Assembly: GCA_040954595.2 (NCBI GenBank)
Contig: CM082578.2
Span: 4,154,001-4,218,000, forward strand
From: Balanoglossus misakiensis
Taxonomy: Eukaryota > Hemichordata
Reading direction: 5' to 3'
Length of the DNA: 64,000 nucleotides
The notes under the pieces are model-generated. The model was given only the letters and a program-made list of their open reading frames with translations, made no database searches and was not told where the DNA came from. Within the stretch, counting starts at the first letter, position 1. Every line of letters begins with the position of its first letter. Shown here piece after piece: positions 1-11,001 of the stretch. Both the position numbers and the translations under genes were made by a program.

Positions 1-1110
1 CCGCGCCCGGGTGCTCCACGCCGTACGCCTACATATATGATTACCCATGAACAGAATGCCAGGTTTACCGTTCGTGAGGAGCTCAGCTGACGTATTTTGT
101 ATATATTTTTTTCTCCGCATCGTGGGATATAAGTACAAAATACAGGATACAGGATAAAGAGTTAAAAATACAACAAAATACAGAATAAATTGTCAACTCA
201 GACAGCTAAAATAAAACAGTCAACTGCAACACCACCACCACAAAAATCAGTCTTCATCAATCTGAAAGAACAATAAAATTAAAAAAAGTGAGTTTCCTTG
301 ACGGGCAAACCTTCATAAAATAATTGTTAGGGTTTAGTAAAACTCGGGATTACATATCAGCAATCAAAATTTCTTCGCACGAGATAGGAGGGAAAACTAC
401 GCAGCTGGTACAACCCAGGATCAAGCCTGCGCCAGCGTATATACGTACACATGCATGCTGTCTTCTCCCGCCATTTTGCAGAAGAAGTGGCGTTCACGGG
501 TTGAAATGTAAACAAAATGGCGCTCACAAGTTGAAAGGTAAACAAAATTGAACTGGTCATATCGTCACTATCAAAGCTTGGAAGTGAATGAAAACTCAAA
601 GAGAGGGAGTTTGATGTCTATATTTTGATAAAAGTTTGAAATTCCGTGGTAAAATCCATGTGTAACGGTCAGCTTAAAAATAATCGAGAGGATGTCAACG
701 CTATGTGTTTTTTCACAGTCGTCAGAAATTTCGTGATTACAAAGAAACTACTCGACAGAAGTTGCCAAAAAATCATTCAGTAACAATCCAGTATACCTAC
801 CTTCAAGTGAATCCACGGTTTTGGCTTAAAATAATCCACATCGCCTGAAAACAGCTCTATAATATCGAGTAAAAAAATGGCCTATTTCGCGACCCTTCAG
901 CGGGGCCCACTCTAACGGCTACATGGTTTGAAGTACTTTCTTCATTTGCATATGTTAATGAGTACCGTGCGATCTGACTGCGATGTTCAGGGCAATTAGT
1001 GATGTCAAAAAGAAGCAAAAAAGACAGGCGTTTTTTTTTTTTTTTTTCAGCAGAACAGTAATTTCCATCAGTAATTTGTCGATTTTATCAGGACAGAAAT
1101 CATTGCTTTA
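1..1110. other. No gene seen; AT-rich intergenic DNA
   Basis: I see no supported exon here. There are short ORFs on both strands but no splice-consistent chain, protein motif or signal peptide. A T-run lies near 1027-1047. From 1111 a sequence begins that matches the outer end of the G-rich TIR elements described at 4749 and 37895, but I find no matching right end nearby, so it is probably a solitary fragment. Confidence 0.5.
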
Positions 1111-1469
1111 GGGACCGTTCAGTTTTTACGGCCGAGGGGGGGGGGGGTGTCAACATGATTGGGGGTCAAAGGTCAACATGTCCCCGGCCCCGCATAATTG
1201 GCCCCCTACTTTGCCAATATGGCCCTCTACTTCAAATTTTAGCGAAACCCCTGTGCACTATTACCCATCATGTCATTTGGTGTTGAAGTTCATATTTATG
1301 GTCAGTAGTTGGGGTCTATGTTCAAGTTTTTCAATAAACATCACACAGGGGATCTGCAACTTTAGATTTGGTTGAAATGAACCTCCACAACGGACGCAGA
1401 GGAGAACATTCCCAGTTATAACTATCAAAATGGAATTGGAAAAATTTTTCTCACACTCCTGGCCGCTGG

Positions 1470-2057
1470 GAGTGTGGGATAGAGAGTGTGGGATCAAATT
1501 GATCCCACACTCTGTGTTAATGCGCACACAGACAACTGTTATCTGACACGAGCTCTGATTGGATAATGATATCCATACCCCTCAGAACGAGCAAATATTA
1601 TCCAATTGTGCGATGTGTTGTACACAAACCGGAACTAAAATGTGATCAGGTCATGTGCAGTGGTGTACCTGGTTGGCGACAGACTAAAAAAAACGGTTGT
1701 ATTTTCTAGATATCGCGCGAATTTATGCCACTGGAAACAATCTCCATATTTTAATGTGTTGAGCACATTTTTATAGCATGTGTGTACTGTAAACTCGTGA
1801 TGAAATGGGGACTATGTTTTGCGGGGCGGATCAATATATGACTGGTCATGCAGTTATCAGTTGGTATTTTATAGATTTAGTTCTTTTATTGTAAATAAAC
1901 GTTAATATCGCAAATTTCTGGTCGTGTGAGAAAAAGAATCTCACACACCAAGGACCTGGGATCATATTTCCCACACTCGCCTGCGGCTTGTGTGGGACAA
2001 AAAATCCCAAACTCGTGTGAGAAATACGATCCCAGGTCCTTGGGAGTGTGAGATTCT
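1470..2057. repeat. Foldback element with two hairpins
   Basis: Two strong inverted repeats flank about 420 bp. The first (about 1482-1512) has arms AGAGTGTGGGATCAA and its complement around a one-base loop. The second (about 1935-2057) has ~45-bp arms beginning AGAATCTCACAC, with a GC-rich middle. The same design (hairpin, spacer, long hairpin) recurs with different sequence at 20.9-21.5 kb and 61.5-62.2 kb. That suggests a foldback mobile element, but no target-site duplication was identified, so the boundaries are approximate. Confidence 0.55.
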
Positions 2058-2936
2058 ATTAACGTATTTCCAACGACCCGGCCGGCGACACAAGGGTTCA
2101 GCGTTTAAGAGTGTTTTTTCCCCCTCACTTTCTTTTGCTTGACCCAAAGTTGTGATTGTTGGTGTTGCCATTATCTAGTGCTCAAACAACATGGCTTCGT
2201 TCTGTTGTGTCGATTGCCGACAAACCGCGAAAGGCGTTTTCACCAACACGAAAGTGACCGGGCATTGTAATTTGCATATCAAATATAGGATAAAGATGGA
2301 CGTTCAATCAGGCATAAATGATCCCCATTCCGTCGCAATGTCTTCAACAGTTACACTGATCGACAGCACAATTCACCAGCGTCATATGCGAATTTTCTGT
2401 GCGCACTATAAGTGATAACTCACCAATACGGTGGTAGCTGCTCCGAATTCAATATTGACGGAGAGATGGAGAGACGTAGAGGTTGAGAAGCGAAGAGATG
2501 AAGAGACCCAGAACTGACGATAGACACGTGACTCGAGCGAGTAATGACGCGGTTCACCCAAAAGATAACTGAACTTCCGCTAAAAATAAACTCTGTCACA
2601 TACACATCCCCGCCACGCAGAGCTTGCCTTCCGCGACTTCCTATTCGATCCCCGTCTTCATCACGTTCCCACGACTTTTTTCACATTATTATTTAAAAAA
2701 TCGATTTTATTAAATAGGCCTATAGGCTCAGCCTGCAGATGAAAACGAAATATTATTGGGGTTAAATATCGCATGAGGGCGCTGTTGGTAGGATCAGAAA
2801 TATACACGACTGCTCCTTGGCACACCTAGAAAAATTCTGCACCATGTTCTTTGCACTTTTTCTATGATGTCATAAAACTGAAAACCCCAAATCTCCGATC
2901 CATGTGTGTACGTACGCGAACCCGGGCCGTGCCCAC

Positions 2937-3350
2937 CTTGTATATCAGTTGTATTTCCCATCATAGACACGGGAAAGATAAGCGTTTCGGAGTTTCATTG
3001 CGACTAACGTACCTCAGGGCCTGTACATTTTCAAACAATCGGTTTCTTTGTCAGGATATAAACAGCGGTCGAGAATGGGCAAGATTTGTAATACGCAGAT
3101 AATTCAGTAGAACCAGCATAGACATTTTTCATCTTCCCAGCAGACACTAGACGGTCCATTTTGAAATGTGAATTTTATGCGAAACTGATTTTTTGGTTGA
3201 GAGGAAAATACTGTGACTGAAATTTATGACGAAATGAAAGAGTAAAGCGTAACAAAATATCAAAACTGACCAGTGCGACAGTTGTACACCCTGTCCCAGT
3301 TACACTACAGTGCAGTGCAAGCAGTGAGCAAGTGTCGGCGTTTTCAGAGA
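2937..3350. repeat. Diverged copy of the kinase-gene upstream region
   Basis: This stretch aligns, in the same orientation and with many mismatches and small gaps, to 27638-28100, the DNA just upstream of the kinase gene's first coding exon. Shared blocks include 'acattttcaaacaatc', 'gtttctttgtcagga' and 'ttgagaggaaaatactgtga'. The first coding exon itself is not recognisable here. It may be a relic of a duplicated gene's promoter, or both may be copies of a dispersed repeat. The site corresponding to the small palindromic insertion at 27798 is empty here (tagaacca at 3108-3115). Confidence 0.7.
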
Positions 3351-3878
3351 AACACCCGATTGAACATTTTAATGATGTTGCAAAGATGCAAAACAACTCA
3401 TCAAATGATCAATTATATTTACTTCCTTTGCAGTTTTCATCTTACAGTATTCCACAGCCATCTCCTAAAATACGGCAGTCGCAACGGTTCGTATAAATCC
3501 TTGTCAAGCGCTCATTCTCATATCCATATGACTACAGCATCACGTTGAATATTTCGCGCTTTCCGGTTGAAATCTGACCAGACGAAAAATTTTCAGCATA
3601 CTGTGTTTGAATTTAATCGGATCATGGGAGGAAGCGGAGGGCGCCGCCACACGACTTTTGGCAAATCCACATACACCTTAACACAAAATCTCTTTATTTG
3701 ACATACATTTGGGGAAGAAACCAAAATAAAGAATTTGTTTTAAGCTTAAATTATCCCTATTCATCGTTTATATAAAATTGGATCCCAGTTAATCATATTT
3801 AAGCGAGTTTTGATGAAAGCAAGCAATTAAATAATTCTGGAGTTGATTCAAGACAAAGTTTGTTGTACATGTACTTAA

Positions 3879-4381
3879 AGGCACGTAAGCTGCAACTGGA
3901 TAAAAAATTAAAGTTTTAAATAATCTCATATATGCTTTTAATTATGTCTATTACATGCTATTTCATGATAATATATCAAGCTCAACACTTATTTATGACA
4001 AAATGGCCAAAAATTAAAGAAAAACGAAAATTCCTGCAATTTAAAAAAAGTGCAATATTGCAATGAAAAATGAAACTCTGATGTCTCAGTGGTGTACATA
4101 TACTTCCATGAGCTCAAGTGGATGAGATCATGTTTTGTTTATGAAGTTTCACAACCGGAAATGCGACATTTTCATTGTTTCTTGCATTTTCCCACGGTGG
4201 CGGCCATAATCGCTTGCGGCAAAGCTTTATTATTTATCTGGTTAAAACTTGCATATGCACTCATATTTAGGGTTTATAATGCTTGTGTATAGTTCACTGC
4301 CTTCATCTGCATGAACTAATGGTAGTGCAGTTTAAAACAAAAATTATGAAAATTATCCCAAAAGTTACAGCTTACGTGCCT
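3879..4381. mobile_element. TTAA-target MITE, 503 bp
   Basis: The element begins AGGCACGTAAGCTG and ends with its complement CAGCTTACGTGCCT. It is flanked on both sides by TTAA (3875-3878 and 4382-4385). A TTAA duplication with TIRs starting AGG fits non-autonomous Kolobok- or piggyBac-type transposons. The interior is AT-rich with no transposase ORF. Other elements with the same target and end style lie at 15904, 17597, 35351, 36700 and 60342. Confidence 0.8.
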
Positions 4382-4748
4382 TTAAATGCTGTATGGTTCA
4401 CAGTAAACCCTTTTTAAATTGGTGATAATGCTGATAAACATTCATTGAAGTTGGGTAAAAAAAGCAATAATGGCAAAAGCAGTGATATTTTTCAGCTGTA
4501 AATGCATTGTAGACACACCGTAATGTGTTGTTTGTCCCGTATCACATGAGAATTTCCTTCAAAATAAACTGCCTAGCCACGCAAGATCTCGCAGGGTCTC
4601 GTGCAGTTCGGAAAATAGTCTTTTACAAGTGTACATGATGTGGTCCATTGCCATATTTCACCGACCTCTGCATATGTATCAGTGAGTATCACACGAGAAG
4701 GCTCATTGGCTGTCTACATTTTTCTTTCGTAGTTACTTGTCCTTGTAA

Positions 4749-5441
4749 GGAACCAATCAGTTTTTACGGCTGGGGGCGGCAAAATCCAGGGGGGGGGGGT
4801 AACTTAAATTTTGAAGTCCAAAAGGGGAGGGTCACCTTTTTTGAAACGTTTAGGGGGGTCACATACTTTTGCCACCGAACTTTTGGCTTTTGAGTCCACA
4901 AAATTGCAGTTTCGCGCCCTTTTTTTTTACAAAAACACCCACCCCACCCCCTTCATTCTTCGCAACATTTCATTTATTGGCTGGTTTGTCTAGTGTACCA
5001 AGGGCAGACTACTTGCCACCCACCCCACCCCACCGATACTTACTTTGAGTGGAGTGTCAAAAGTAAAATTGGTCCTCCCCAACATTGAGTCAATATGCTT
5101 TTGAGTTCATTAAAATGCAACTTTGAGCAACATATTTTACAAAATTTTCTTATGTGGGAGGGGGGGGGGACACCACCTCCCACCCCACCCCCGCCACTTT
5201 TCTTGTTTTACCAATTCTAGCACCTATTGTATTGACTTGTCATTTTAATTTATTCATAGATTTCTTTATTGCAACGATATATTATTATATACTTCAATTA
5301 CTTTAGGAAATTTATAATTGAGGTATGAGGAGCCTCATTCCCTTTATTGCATACAGTGTACATAGGATCAGGACAGCGAATGTTTTCGGCGTGGGGGTCA
5401 TCACCATCACATCACTCCAGATGTAAAAACTGAACGGTCCC
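4749..5441. mobile_element. G-rich TIR element, Harbinger-like, TSD TAA
   Basis: The left end GGAACCAATCAGTTTTTACG pairs with the right end GTAAAAACTGAACGGTCCC, and TAA flanks both sides (4746-4748, 5442-5444). A 3-bp TWA duplication with GGG-starting inverted repeats is typical of PIF/Harbinger non-autonomous elements. The interior has poly-G runs and modules (for example 'ggcggcaaaatccaggg', 'gacaccacctcccaccc') shared with the copies at 37895-44640 and 62390-63468. No transposase is encoded. It lies about 210 bp downstream of the sushi/HYR gene's stop codon. Confidence 0.75.
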
Positions 5442-5657
5442 TAAGACGACGTCTGATTGGTCGTTTGCCCCGGTAGTAGGTCATAAATTGTCAAGTCACT
5501 TGGCAGGGTTACATCATCAGAACTGGATCAGCTAATACCCGACTAAGGTACTGATGGAGCCTATGTTTACAGCTTTATGTTCATCACACTTTCAAGGTAG
5601 CGTAATGTTCTAAACGTTCTTCATGTTTCGTTGTTATTTGCATTGTTCTGTATTCGT

Positions 5658-8600
5658 TCAACAGAGCCAGCTAATCTCGTCGTCGTCACACAGAGACAGA
5701 CCACGTGAGTTACACCTGTTTCCATCCTGCAGCTGTTGTTTGATTCCATCGGCCAGGTCAGCAGTCACGTTACCCGCCACATCACACCCATTGTCCAAAG
5801 CGAACGTTACTTTCTGATCTGAATTCCCAGCGCCAGGTGCTCTACCTAGTTTGGAGAGAGGTAGAGACAAATTATTTCATTGGACACTGTACTTCATATC
5901 AAGTCAACTTTTGAATGATCTAGTTAACACATAGTCACAAATGGCAACCCCAGAATCGCTATTTTATACTCACGAGCGCATCGAAGGAACTTTGGGGGTG
6001 TCCACATCCATGCAACACACGCAAGAACGTCGTGGCCTCTGTAAGGTTGAAATCCAGTCTCACAGAACAATAAACATTTCTGGATACCGTCAATACCTCT
6101 GCCACACACCATGATGCCATTTTCTGGTACAGGCGGATTGATACACCGGTCTGTATAGAACGTAAAGCGGTAAAAAGTCACACCAAAACAAACCCGAACA
6201 AATAGTTCACCATAAATAGGAAGACGATCTATGTGCACTGTTCTGTTCTCTTAGCAGTGGTTTAAGATGACCCTTTTGTAATTATCATTTTTTTGTGTCT
6301 GTTTCTTTAGACCGGGTCCTGTGACATTTACTAATACTTATAGGCATTAACTCTTTCACCACCATTGCCCAGTCCAAACCCATTGTTTCCTATGGTAAAG
6401 TTCGACCACTAACTAGGGGTGAAAAGCTCAAGCATTTAGAGAGACCAAACCCATCGAATATTGAAACTCACACTGCATATGTTCAACAACGACGGCGAAG
6501 GAACACGTTGCTGTATTGCCCGACAAATCGCTGGCGACCGATGTTACAATATACTCTCCAACGTGGAAATTGCTACCATCAGGTTGACTCACGTATACAG
6601 GTAAGAGGTCCGCGTTGTCTTCAGCAAATGGCTGGTTCCAGCCAATGGCTATCCTATCCTTATATGTGCTCCGATGAATATCCTGGGGACAGGTCACACT
6701 CGGCGGTTGATAATCTGTGTTGATGAGGGGAATATAGACATAACACATAGATGTGTCTTTCTGCACCACTGAACCATAATCATGGTGGGCACGTTGTTTT
6801 CGTATACTAGTAATACTATTGGTTCAATAATGTATCTTATGCATTTATTTCGATGGTAGAAATAAGATTTGCCATAGTTTTAACGTCAAAACATGAGGTT
6901 GTTCACAATGGGAAAACCCTTCGTGGTGGAGAAGATTCACATGTTATTACCTTACCAACGACTTTGATGACAAAATGACAAACTGCGATTTCATCCCCGG
7001 CGGCTGCGATGGCATACACGTGAATTCCTATACGAGATTTGTCACTGAAGGGCAATATTCCTGGGATATTCACATCTATGCCCTGAAGGTCATAGGTTAT
7101 AGGTTGACCTGCCCCGTCGACTGCTTGCACGGGTAAGCTGTCAATGTAAGCGGTATTTCCACCGGCTGAAACATTGTATTCCAAAATCTGTCCTTCGGGA
7201 CATTCTGTGAACGATAGCCCAGCCACTGAAAAGATACAAAAATATTTTATCCAATGTTCATGACATTCACTCAAACATTCATTTTGCATATTGACCCTAC
7301 AGTTACCGGTGATACTCGGTTTTTAGTTAAGGCATGTCTGAGTTTATAGTTTCATTGACTCCAATGTTTGTGTACACTACTGGTGCATGCACCACCAAGA
7401 CGCTCCCCCACATTGTCAAAACCTGACACCAAAAGTCACGGAACCGTATCTGTCATCAGAGTGCGCGATGATATTCATCGGGCTTAATTTTTAAGTCATC
7501 AATGAACGCTTACCTGTACAATAAGGGTCACTGTCCCAAATACCGTTGATGCACTGTACCGAGTCTCGGCCCACTAAAAGGAATCCCTCCTCACAAGACA
7601 CGGACGCAAACTCTCCATGAGCGAATACATACTTGATGGTTGTCCCTTGTTTGTATATCAAGTGCGTTGCATTACTGGGAGCAGAGCAGTTTCCTGAAAC
7701 GAATGTGAATGGATGCATTCAGGAATTTTCTTGCCTGTGTAACCCTTGTAGTACAAGTAACTGGTGGACCAGAAATGTCGGAGGGAACATTTACCATGGG
7801 ACAATCATCCGACACTCAGGGATTCACTAATTTGCTGAGTTGACAGTTGGCTATTATATTTCTTACATGTTTGCACATACTGGACTATGAGCTTTGTACC
7901 TGTCTGTGCGGTAGTACTGCCGTGAGTTGTTACGGGTTGAGTTCTAGTAGTCTGTTGTGTGGTTGGTCTGGTTGTAGCTTGAATGGTTGTATCACCTTGG
8001 GTTGTCACCACCAGACTGGTAGTACCTTGTGTTGTTACACCTGCAGTTGTAGGCCCTGCAGCTGTAGTTTTTGCAGATGTTGTACCCCCAGTGGTCGCCA
8101 CACGACCTGAGATTCTTTACTTACAACGGTGGTTTCTACTAATAGCCGCTGAGCGTAGAAAAAAGTCGGTTGCCTTATGGATTATAAAAGTATAACCCTA
8201 TTAGAATCTATGTTATAGTTACATATTGAGTCTATTTGCATGCAGTAATGTGCATATATGTTTAAGTTCAAAATTCGCATTCAACTTGTCAAACTTTTTC
8301 AAGACACTCACCCCAACACGAAAAATCCCCGATTGCAGGTAGCCATGTTCCATCTCCTTGACACAGTGTTGAAGTACCTCCGAACAGAGTTCTGTTATTG
8401 GCTGATCCGGTGCCATTACATGTTAATTCAACACTTTCACCAACTCCAATCGGATATGTTGTTGTCGATTCCTCCTCAACGTAATTTGGGAAGTCGTCTG
8501 TCCACCTACCACATACTTCGACGTGGAAAATTAAATAATTGTTTCGTTAGATAAAATGACAAGACAGAAAATTGCATTGTGAACACTGGCAAAATGAGTG

Positions 8601-8690
8601 AGATAATTACTTTCACGTGTAACGTAATATCGTTTTTCTACAATTCTAAATGTGCCAAAAGGGACATAAAACAGTCACAATGTTTTCCAT

Positions 8691-8737
<47 letters not shown>

Positions 8738-11001
8738 TATTACCACATGTGATCTGGGCACACCCAGTCAGGAAGCCGTCATCGGGAACTCCGTGCAGTG
8801 TGGACTGTGGTGAGTTTATTTCAACGCAGAGTTCAGACGAGGCTGTGCACGTAAACCCAGCTAGATTGACCACTTGGTTTGTTGCGGTAATCTGTATCGT
8901 TCCACCAGCAGGAAGGTCTTTATCTGCATCTTCCTGCGAAATGTTTGCTTTAACATGTGTCGTTTCCGTAGCTCCGTCCCTCAAGAACACACTAAGCTCC
9001 CACAGGCCTGTACCGTTTAATCCTGCTCCCAAAGAGCTGCTGGAAACACCCGTCGAAAAAGAAACTATATTTCCCTGGCCACTGTACATTTCCCCTTGGG
9101 TAATAGACACTGTCACGCCACTGATAAGGACGCCTGATGAAACGAAAATATAAGAGAGCATCCGTGTGAATCACTGTAATGAAATCATATGTTTTAGCAC
9201 GACCGTTTGAAAGACAACTTACTTGCACACGTTGGTGTTTCATCACTCCACGTCCCGTTGTAACATGTAATTGTTTCTGCCCCGATCAAGTTTAAGCCTT
9301 GGTCGCATGCAAACGTGACGCTATCGCCGTGGTCTGTGTCATTTGAGAGTCTCCGTCCATTCTCCGGAGTTCCTGGGTCCAGACAGTTGTCTGCAGTGAG
9401 CATAACAACATGACAAAATTACGTTACCAAATACTATGTCACAGTCCTTCCAAAATCACAAATTCCTAAAAATTGACAGGACCTATGTATACATGAAACG
9501 TTCGAAATGTTGGCGATGCTGCCAATCCACCTCTAGTATATATTCTGCTCTGTTTCTCAAATGATGTTATGGATACGTTTGTCACGATCTGGAAAGAGAA
9601 ATATTAGCAAAGCAACGCAACTCACGGAAACACGTGTCCGGAGGGAGTTCACTGTCCGGTACCAGACCAGCACCAAGGTACCAACCGCCGTCTGATTGAC
9701 ACGTCAGTGATGTATAACCTGATTGAGTTGTGTTAGCATCGCAGCTAAAATCCACAACATCTCCTTCAGCGTAGAACCCGTTATTTGTTGGGTCTGGTGA
9801 CCGACTACCAAGGTATGGGTGGCCAGGGTCCGCACAGGCAGCTAAATTGACGATAAAACATTTATCGAGTGCAAGAGATCAAATTTAATAACATTGTAAA
9901 GCACTAAATCTGGTGGGATTGTACCATGCAATCCATTGGCAGCATATTGTTTGCAAAAGTGGTGATGTATGACGTAGTAGCTCTCAGCTACATCTTATCC
10001 ATGGATTTGTCTGATTTACAAATAAGTTGTTGGGCTTTGAGAATTTACTGACCTACCTTGACAGGCATCGTTGCCTAAACTTGGAGAGATTTGGAAACCA
10101 GGCCCTGGTGTACCAAGGTTAACACACGTGTAACCAGCGCTATATTGCGGGAGATAACCTTCGTCACACACGACATCAAATGTCTCACTGTTTGCAAGAT
10201 CGGTGCCGACACCGATGGTGGTATCGTTGCATGTTTCTAACGCTCCGACGTAACACGCCACATTTGAAGGCAAACCTGGCAAAATACAGCCTCCTGAAAA
10301 CGATAATTGAAAACAAACACTTCACAGAACATTCCATCCTGGATATTAAAAAGTATATGTAAAAGTGTAGAGTGGAAGCTTCCTCTATTAACTCAGGTTC
10401 TTTTATTTGTTGCGTTGCATGATAGTGGAAAGCTCCGGCAGTAAAATTTAAATGAACGCGAGTGTCTGCAGATCCTCATTTCACGCAATGGTTATATTAT
10501 GTTATGAAGTTGTCATTTTAGCCCTTGTGTTAAACCACAGGATGGGTTTATGTCATGTGTTGGTGTTTGTTAGTCTGTCTGCCTGTGTGTCTGTATGAAC
10601 ACAGGGACTGTGGTATGAATACGTGTCTGTCTCTCTGATTGTTCAGTGTAGGCCCACTTACAAGCATACCAATGTGACTTAAGTAAAGTGGGCCGCTTTC
10701 AAGTAGGTCAGGATTCTCTTGTCACCAAGACTGACGACATTCTGTTCAAGCAATATTCCCTCTATGGACCATAATCACATGCAAAGTTCGGTACAGTCAA
10801 ATGTTATTGCAACCTCTCTGATACTATAATGTGCCTTGTACAAGAACGGAGGTTTCAGTACACTTTCAATTGATTGTGTCCGTAAACTGAAATTTCTGCC
10901 GCTAGTTTTGAGACCAGAGGCTGTCAAGACCTACCTTCAACCAGTGAATAAATCCCTGCTTCTAAACTCAAAAGAAGGACCAGTGTTGCACTAAGCGCCA
11001 T
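5658..11001 (-). CDS. Secreted sushi/HYR mucin-like protein, complete, 12 exons
   Basis: Joined model, minus strand: 11001-10935, 10293-10057, 9841-9626, 9390-9223, 9133-8744, 8515-8312, 8106-7900, 7693-7514, 7225-6956, 6714-6472, 6150-5974, 5845-5658 (TGA). It gives 2547 nt and 848 aa. Every junction has AG/GT borders and every intron is phase 1, the hallmark of shuffled extracellular modules. Order: signal peptide (aa 1-22, MALSATLVLLLSLEAG), Cys-rich module (23-101), second Cys-rich module (102-173), sushi/CCP (174-229), unrecognised domain (230-359), CCP-like (360-427), Thr-rich mucin-like linker (428-496), CCP (497-556), two HYR-type domains (557-646, 647-727), CCP-like (728-786), short Cys-rich tail (787-848). 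No transmembrane segment or GPI signal is evident, so it is probably secreted: an adhesion, complement-like or mucosal protein. Family membership is inferred from motif spacing only. Confidence 0.85.
6472..7225 (-). CDS. Two HYR-type (hyalin-like) domain exons
   Basis: Exons 7225-6956 and 6714-6472. The second shows a classic HYR pattern: PPSVTCPQDI at the start, a central A-E-D-N segment, FHVGEYIVTSVASDLSGNTATCSF near the end (positions about 660-720 of the protein). The first is a diverged relative ending DEIAVCHFVIKVV. HYR domains are immunoglobulin-like beta sandwiches found with sushi domains in extracellular adhesion proteins. Both exons are phase 1 on each side. Confidence 0.8.
7900..8106 (-). 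CDS. Thr-rich mucin-like linker exon
   Basis: 69 codons between phase-1 borders, mostly Thr, Gln, Gly and Ala in short TT-containing repeats (TTAGVTTQGTTS, QATTRPTTQQTT). Such segments are usually heavily O-glycosylated and act as extended spacers. It separates the N-terminal module group from the C-terminal CCP-HYR-HYR-CCP group. Length may vary between alleles because the sequence is internally repetitive. Confidence 0.8.
8695..8738. repeat. (ATC)n / (GAT)n microsatellite
   Basis: About 15 trinucleotide units begin 5 bases inside the intron after the exon ending at 8744. Read on the minus strand it would encode poly-Asp, on the plus strand poly-Ser. Neither is likely to be translated, because the exon boundary and phase are well supported. 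Confidence 0.9.
8744..9133 (-). CDS. Unrecognised ~130-aa extracellular domain exon
   Basis: The longest exon of the gene (130 codons, phase 1 to phase 1) encodes a Ser/Thr/Gly-rich, probably beta-sheet domain with Cys only near its end (FTC, ELC, LTGC, ITC). I do not recognise the fold. It sits between a CCP and a CCP-like exon. Its donor (GTAATAATGATG) runs straight into a GAT microsatellite at about 8695-8738, so a retained intron would add a long aspartate run followed by a stop. Confidence 0.75.
9223..9390 (-). CDS. Sushi/CCP module exon of the secreted protein
   Basis: A 56-residue exon with the sushi pattern: NCLDPGTPENG at the start, a central FACDQGLNLIGA and a final TCYNGTWSDETPTC. 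The four cysteines, the Gly-Trp region and the length are right for a CCP domain. Flanking introns are both phase 1. The related exon at 7514-7693 (CSAPSN, SVSCEEGFLLVG, QCINGIWDSDPYC) is a second CCP. Confidence 0.85.
10935..11001 (-). CDS. Exon 1 of sushi/HYR gene: signal peptide
   Basis: ATG at 11001 opens 22 codons dominated by Leu, Val and Ala, then a GTAGGT donor in phase 1. Splicing to the acceptor at 10293 reads GG|GGC into the first Cys-rich module without a frame break. The exon is too short to stand out as an ORF. It was chosen because it supplies a start, a secretion signal and the required phase together. Confidence 0.8.

Noticed and set aside
2191-2415. 74-aa ORF beginning MASFCCVDC
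   Set aside because: The start context is good, but there is no recognisable motif, no splice partner and it lies beside foldback repeats. Not supported.
2851-3102. 83-aa ORF similar to one at 27644-27895
   Set aside because: The similarity comes from duplicated noncoding DNA. The frames are on the strand opposite the gene and carry gaps, so protein coding is unlikely.
8650-9153. 167-aa plus-strand ORF with a Ser run
   Set aside because: Antisense to a well-supported exon of the sushi/HYR gene; the Ser run is the ATC microsatellite.
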